Of a stretch of 64,000 nt of DNA, positions 62,012-64,000 are shown piece after piece. This DNA is from Streptomyces sp. MMG1533 (GTDB lineage: Bacteria; Actinomycetota; Actinomycetes; Streptomycetales; Streptomycetaceae). Under the pieces are notes generated by a model that saw only the letters and a program-made list of their open reading frames with translations, was not told the origin of the DNA and made no database searches. Location of the stretch: assembly GCF_001279775.1 (NCBI RefSeq), contig NZ_LGDG01000228.1, positions 1-64,000 of the forward strand, read 5' to 3'. How positions within the stretch are numbered: position 1 is the first letter of the stretch; each line of letters starts with the position of its first letter. Made by a program: the position numbers and the translations under genes.

Positions 62012-63110
62012 GGAAGCCGTCCTGGCAGAACTCGAAATGGTCCACCCTGCGTAGATCGAAAACCTGCCGGATGCCTCGCTGACGGGCCAGCGCGACGACG
62101 TCGTTGAACCGCTGCTCGAAATGTATCGAGAAGAACACGCGCGTTCTGTCGCTGATGGACCTGATGCGGTCGATGCGCTGGAAGAAGAGGTCGTAATGAC
62201 CGTCCGGCTCCCAGTAGTTCCACAGATCCGCCGCGTGGCGCTGGACCTGAGCGAGGTCCTTTCCGCTGATCTTGTGGAGGTATTCGCAGACGTTCTGGAA
62301 CTCGATGAGCGATTCCGGAATCTGCGCGATGCGTTTCAATTCCGCCAGCGGCTGTGCCGGGTTCAGATGGGCCATCTTGCCTGAGATGACCATGGTGGAG
62401 TGGTTGATGTTCGGGTCGAGCAGCAGCACCGACTTGATCTTGGGCTGTCGCTCGGGATGGTCCCGCCACAACTCGGCCAGGCGGAACAGCATGTCGCAGC
62501 CGACCGAGAAGCCCACCAGGGTGATCCGTTTGTACGGGTACTGCCGCTGGAGATTGTTGATGGCTCCGCTGATGAGGTCGGTGTGGGCGGCAATGCCGAT
62601 CGGGCGGTAGCGATCGTCCCTCGCTTCCTCGGCGTTGTGCCCGAACAGGGTGATGGCGGCGGTGTGCTGCCGGGCGACGTTCATGAACGGCCGAAAATCG
62701 TCCGCGTCCAGACCGAGTCCGTGCAACAGGATGATGAGATCGGCGGATTCCGTACGGCGCTCCAGGAACCAGAGCTGTCGTCCGATCACGGCGTTGTCCG
62801 AGGGAAGGTCCTCCTCGAAGTCGTCCGCGTGGATGTCGAAGGAATGCCGCACCACTTCGCGGCGCAACTCGCGGCGGCGCTCGGCGAGTCCGCGGGCCCA
62901 CCAGGCCAGGGAGAAGACGGCTGCCACGGCCAGCATCACCAGCGTGCCGCCGGCGACCACATGGCTCCAGGTCCAGCCGATGACGGAGCGCGCCTCGTCG
63001 CTGTAGATACCGATGGCGGTTCCCACGACGGCACCCACCAGGGTGACCGCCGCCTTGTGCCGGCCGAGGAATCCGGCCGCCCTTTCCATCAACTGCGAGC
63101 CGTGGATCAT
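61974..63110 (-). CDS. Membrane-anchored alpha/beta hydrolase
   Basis: This 378-residue protein has two N-terminal membrane segments (KAAVTLVGAVVGTAIGIYS and VVAGGTLVMLAVAAVFSLAWWA) and then an alpha/beta-hydrolase domain. ADLIILLHGLGLDADDFRPFMN supplies the oxyanion region, ITLVGFSVGCDMLFRLAEL the nucleophile Ser, VLLLDPNINHS an acidic region and RVDHFEFCQDGF a C-terminal His. Its ATG overlaps the stop of the methyltransferase-like gene (ATGA), so the pair is coupled. Base composition is visibly less GC-rich than in flanking genes. Substrate unknown. Confidence 0.82.
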   Translation of the reverse strand: MIHGSQLMERAAGFLGRHKAAVTLVGAVVGTAIGIYSDEARSVIGWTWSHVVAGGTLVMLAVAAVFSLAWWARGLAERRRELRREVVRHSFDIHADDFEEDLPSDNAVIGRQLWFLERRTESADLIILLHGLGLDADDFRPFMNVARQHTAAITLFGHNAEEARDDRYRPIGIAAHTDLISGAINNLQRQYPYKRITLVGFSVGCDMLFRLAELWRDHPERQPKIKSVLLLDPNINHSTMVISGKMAHLNPAQPLAELKRIAQIPESLIEFQNVCEYLHKISGKDLAQVQRHAADLWNYWEPDGHYDLFFQRIDRIRSISDRTRVFFSIHFEQRFNDVVALARQRGIRQVFDLRRVDHFEFCQDGFLKHEVGTLIRGG

Positions 63111-64000
63111 TGTCCCCCACCCGGTCCCACCAGCTCCGTCAATCCGTCGCGCACCGTCACGGTGCCCATGAAGTGGCCGTCGGACACATCGGCGACGTGC
63201 AACGGCCGTGTGCTGCCGTTCTGATAGGCGTGCACGACACAGCCCATCCGCGCCAGCGCGTGGCTGGGCTCCATGCTCAGCAGCAGGCCGGGGGGCTCCA
63301 GGGCGCGCATCACCGTCTCGACGACCCGGTTCCTGATGTCGTCGCTGTACTGATAGAGCACGAAGTTGCAGGTCACGACATTGATGCGGTGGGCGCGCAG
63401 AAACGCCTCCAGGGCGGGGAAGTCGAGGATGTCCAGCGGCCGCAGCGCCACTTCCGTACCAGCCGTCTCCGCCTGGCCCAAGGACCACCGCACCTCTTCG
63501 AAGCGCTGCTCGTAGTAGTCCGAGGGGCCGTGACAGGCGCGGACCCAGTCGAGCGTGGGCAGCGGTGGACGGTCGACGCCGCCGACGTAGTCCAGCGGAA
63601 TCACCCGGAACGGCAGGGGCGCGGGGTGCCAGTGCAGATCTCCGGCGAAACGGTCGTAGACCGCCTTGTTGTTCAGCTGGCGCGGCAGCAGTCCGACGCT
63701 GGTACCGAGGTCGAGGAAACGGACCTGCCGGATGTTCCGGAACGCGGCGAAGGCCCCGACGACGAGCTGCGGAACCAGGAACCGGCGGGCTCCGGTGTAC
63801 GAGTTCGAATGGCTCTCCATCAGGCGCATGACGTCGAGCGCCCGTTCCGACAGGGCGTCCGCGAGGGCCGGGACGCGCCGCGCAACGGACAGCTCCGCGC
63901 GGAACACGTCCGCCAACCCCTCGTCCTGGAGCGCCAGTTGCCGCACGGCGATGCCAAGCAGAGTGATGGCGTGGGCATCGCTGATGTGCGGTCGTTGCCG
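63107..64000 (-). CDS. Methyltransferase-like protein (DUF2332-like), 5' end beyond the window
   Basis: The frame remains open to the window edge, so the N-terminus is missing; the visible part is about 297 codons. Around RNIRQVRFLDLGTSVGLLPRQLNNKAVYDRF is a nucleotide- or SAM-binding motif (DLGTSVG). NVVTCNFVLYQYSDDIRNRVVETVMRALEPPGLLLSME resembles methyltransferase strands 4 and 5. The overall layout recalls DUF2332 proteins, but I am not certain. It overlaps the next gene by four bases (ATGA) and probably works with the hydrolase. Confidence 0.68.
   Translation of the reverse strand, partial: RQRPHISDAHAITLLGIAVRQLALQDEGLADVFRAELSVARRVPALADALSERALDVMRLMESHSNSYTGARRFLVPQLVVGAFAAFRNIRQVRFLDLGTSVGLLPRQLNNKAVYDRFAGDLHWHPAPLPFRVIPLDYVGGVDRPPLPTLDWVRACHGPSDYYEQRFEEVRWSLGQAETAGTEVALRPLDILDFPALEAFLRAHRINVVTCNFVLYQYSDDIRNRVVETVMRALEPPGLLLSMEPSHALARMGCVVHAYQNGSTRPLHVADVSDGHFMGTVTVRDGLTELVGPGGGQ

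Overview
The window reads as core chromosome of a Streptomyces species or a close relative. It is very GC-rich with strong G/C at third codon positions, GTG and TTG starts are frequent, and many genes look leaderless, with a TANNNT element 6-7 bases before the start codon. The order fasR-fabD-fabH-acpP-fabF and the aceE / DUF3052 / AhpE / terD neighbourhood match the conserved core of Streptomyces chromosomes. No insertion sequence, prophage, CRISPR array or rRNA operon was seen.

Layout. Bases 1-8600 hold a secreted pyroglutamyl-peptidase-like protein, a divergent LysR/ridA pair, a TetR/GH3 beta-glucosidase pair, aldose epimerase, a GDSL lipoprotein and DUF3145. Bases 8691-13617 are the type II fatty-acid synthase operon with its PucR-type regulator. 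Bases 13691-22002 are accessory metabolic and regulatory genes: pirin, serine hydrolase, GNAT, MerR plus aldo/keto reductase, DUF4429, a DUF1023 hydrolase, and a TetR/MFS pair with visible operators. Bases 22313-27810 carry a small membrane protein, a potassium channel, aceE, DUF3052 and an AhpE-like peroxiredoxin.

Bases 27924-36685 are the most unusual block, a tellurium-resistance-type (Ter) stress locus. It has two TerD proteins, a DUF475/TerC-type membrane protein and two divergent TerD-superfamily proteins. Next comes a tightly coupled three-gene enzyme operon: a HpcH/HpaI-CitE-like lyase, a double phosphoribosyltransferase-like fusion (PRTase/TRSP plus StiP/PELOTA) and a HAD phosphatase. 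The operon looks able to build a nucleoside-like or phosphoribosyl metabolite of unknown structure.

Bases 36849-49687 mix small conserved proteins, a tRNA-Val(UAC), an epoxide-hydrolase-like enzyme, ketopantoate reductase, DedA and DoxX membrane proteins, a large FAD/NAD(P)-binding protein, a PhoD-type phosphatase and a secreted HNH nuclease. At 50020-50190 there is a yybP-ykoY-type manganese riboswitch in front of a GDT1/TMEM165 transporter. Bases 51009-59529 hold a HAD hydrolase, a zinc-ribbon/peptidoglycan-binding protein, an MFS exporter with a fused winged-helix tail, a degraded DHFR-family/YafY-regulator pair broken near small palindromic repeats, a pair of proteins sharing an uncharacterised helical motif, DUF1992, an FHA protein and an O-methyltransferase. 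The right edge has a GT87-PAP2 fusion meeting a membrane-anchored alpha/beta hydrolase, which is translationally coupled to a methyltransferase-like gene that runs off the window.

All identifications were made by eye from motifs and remembered family features; no database search was run.
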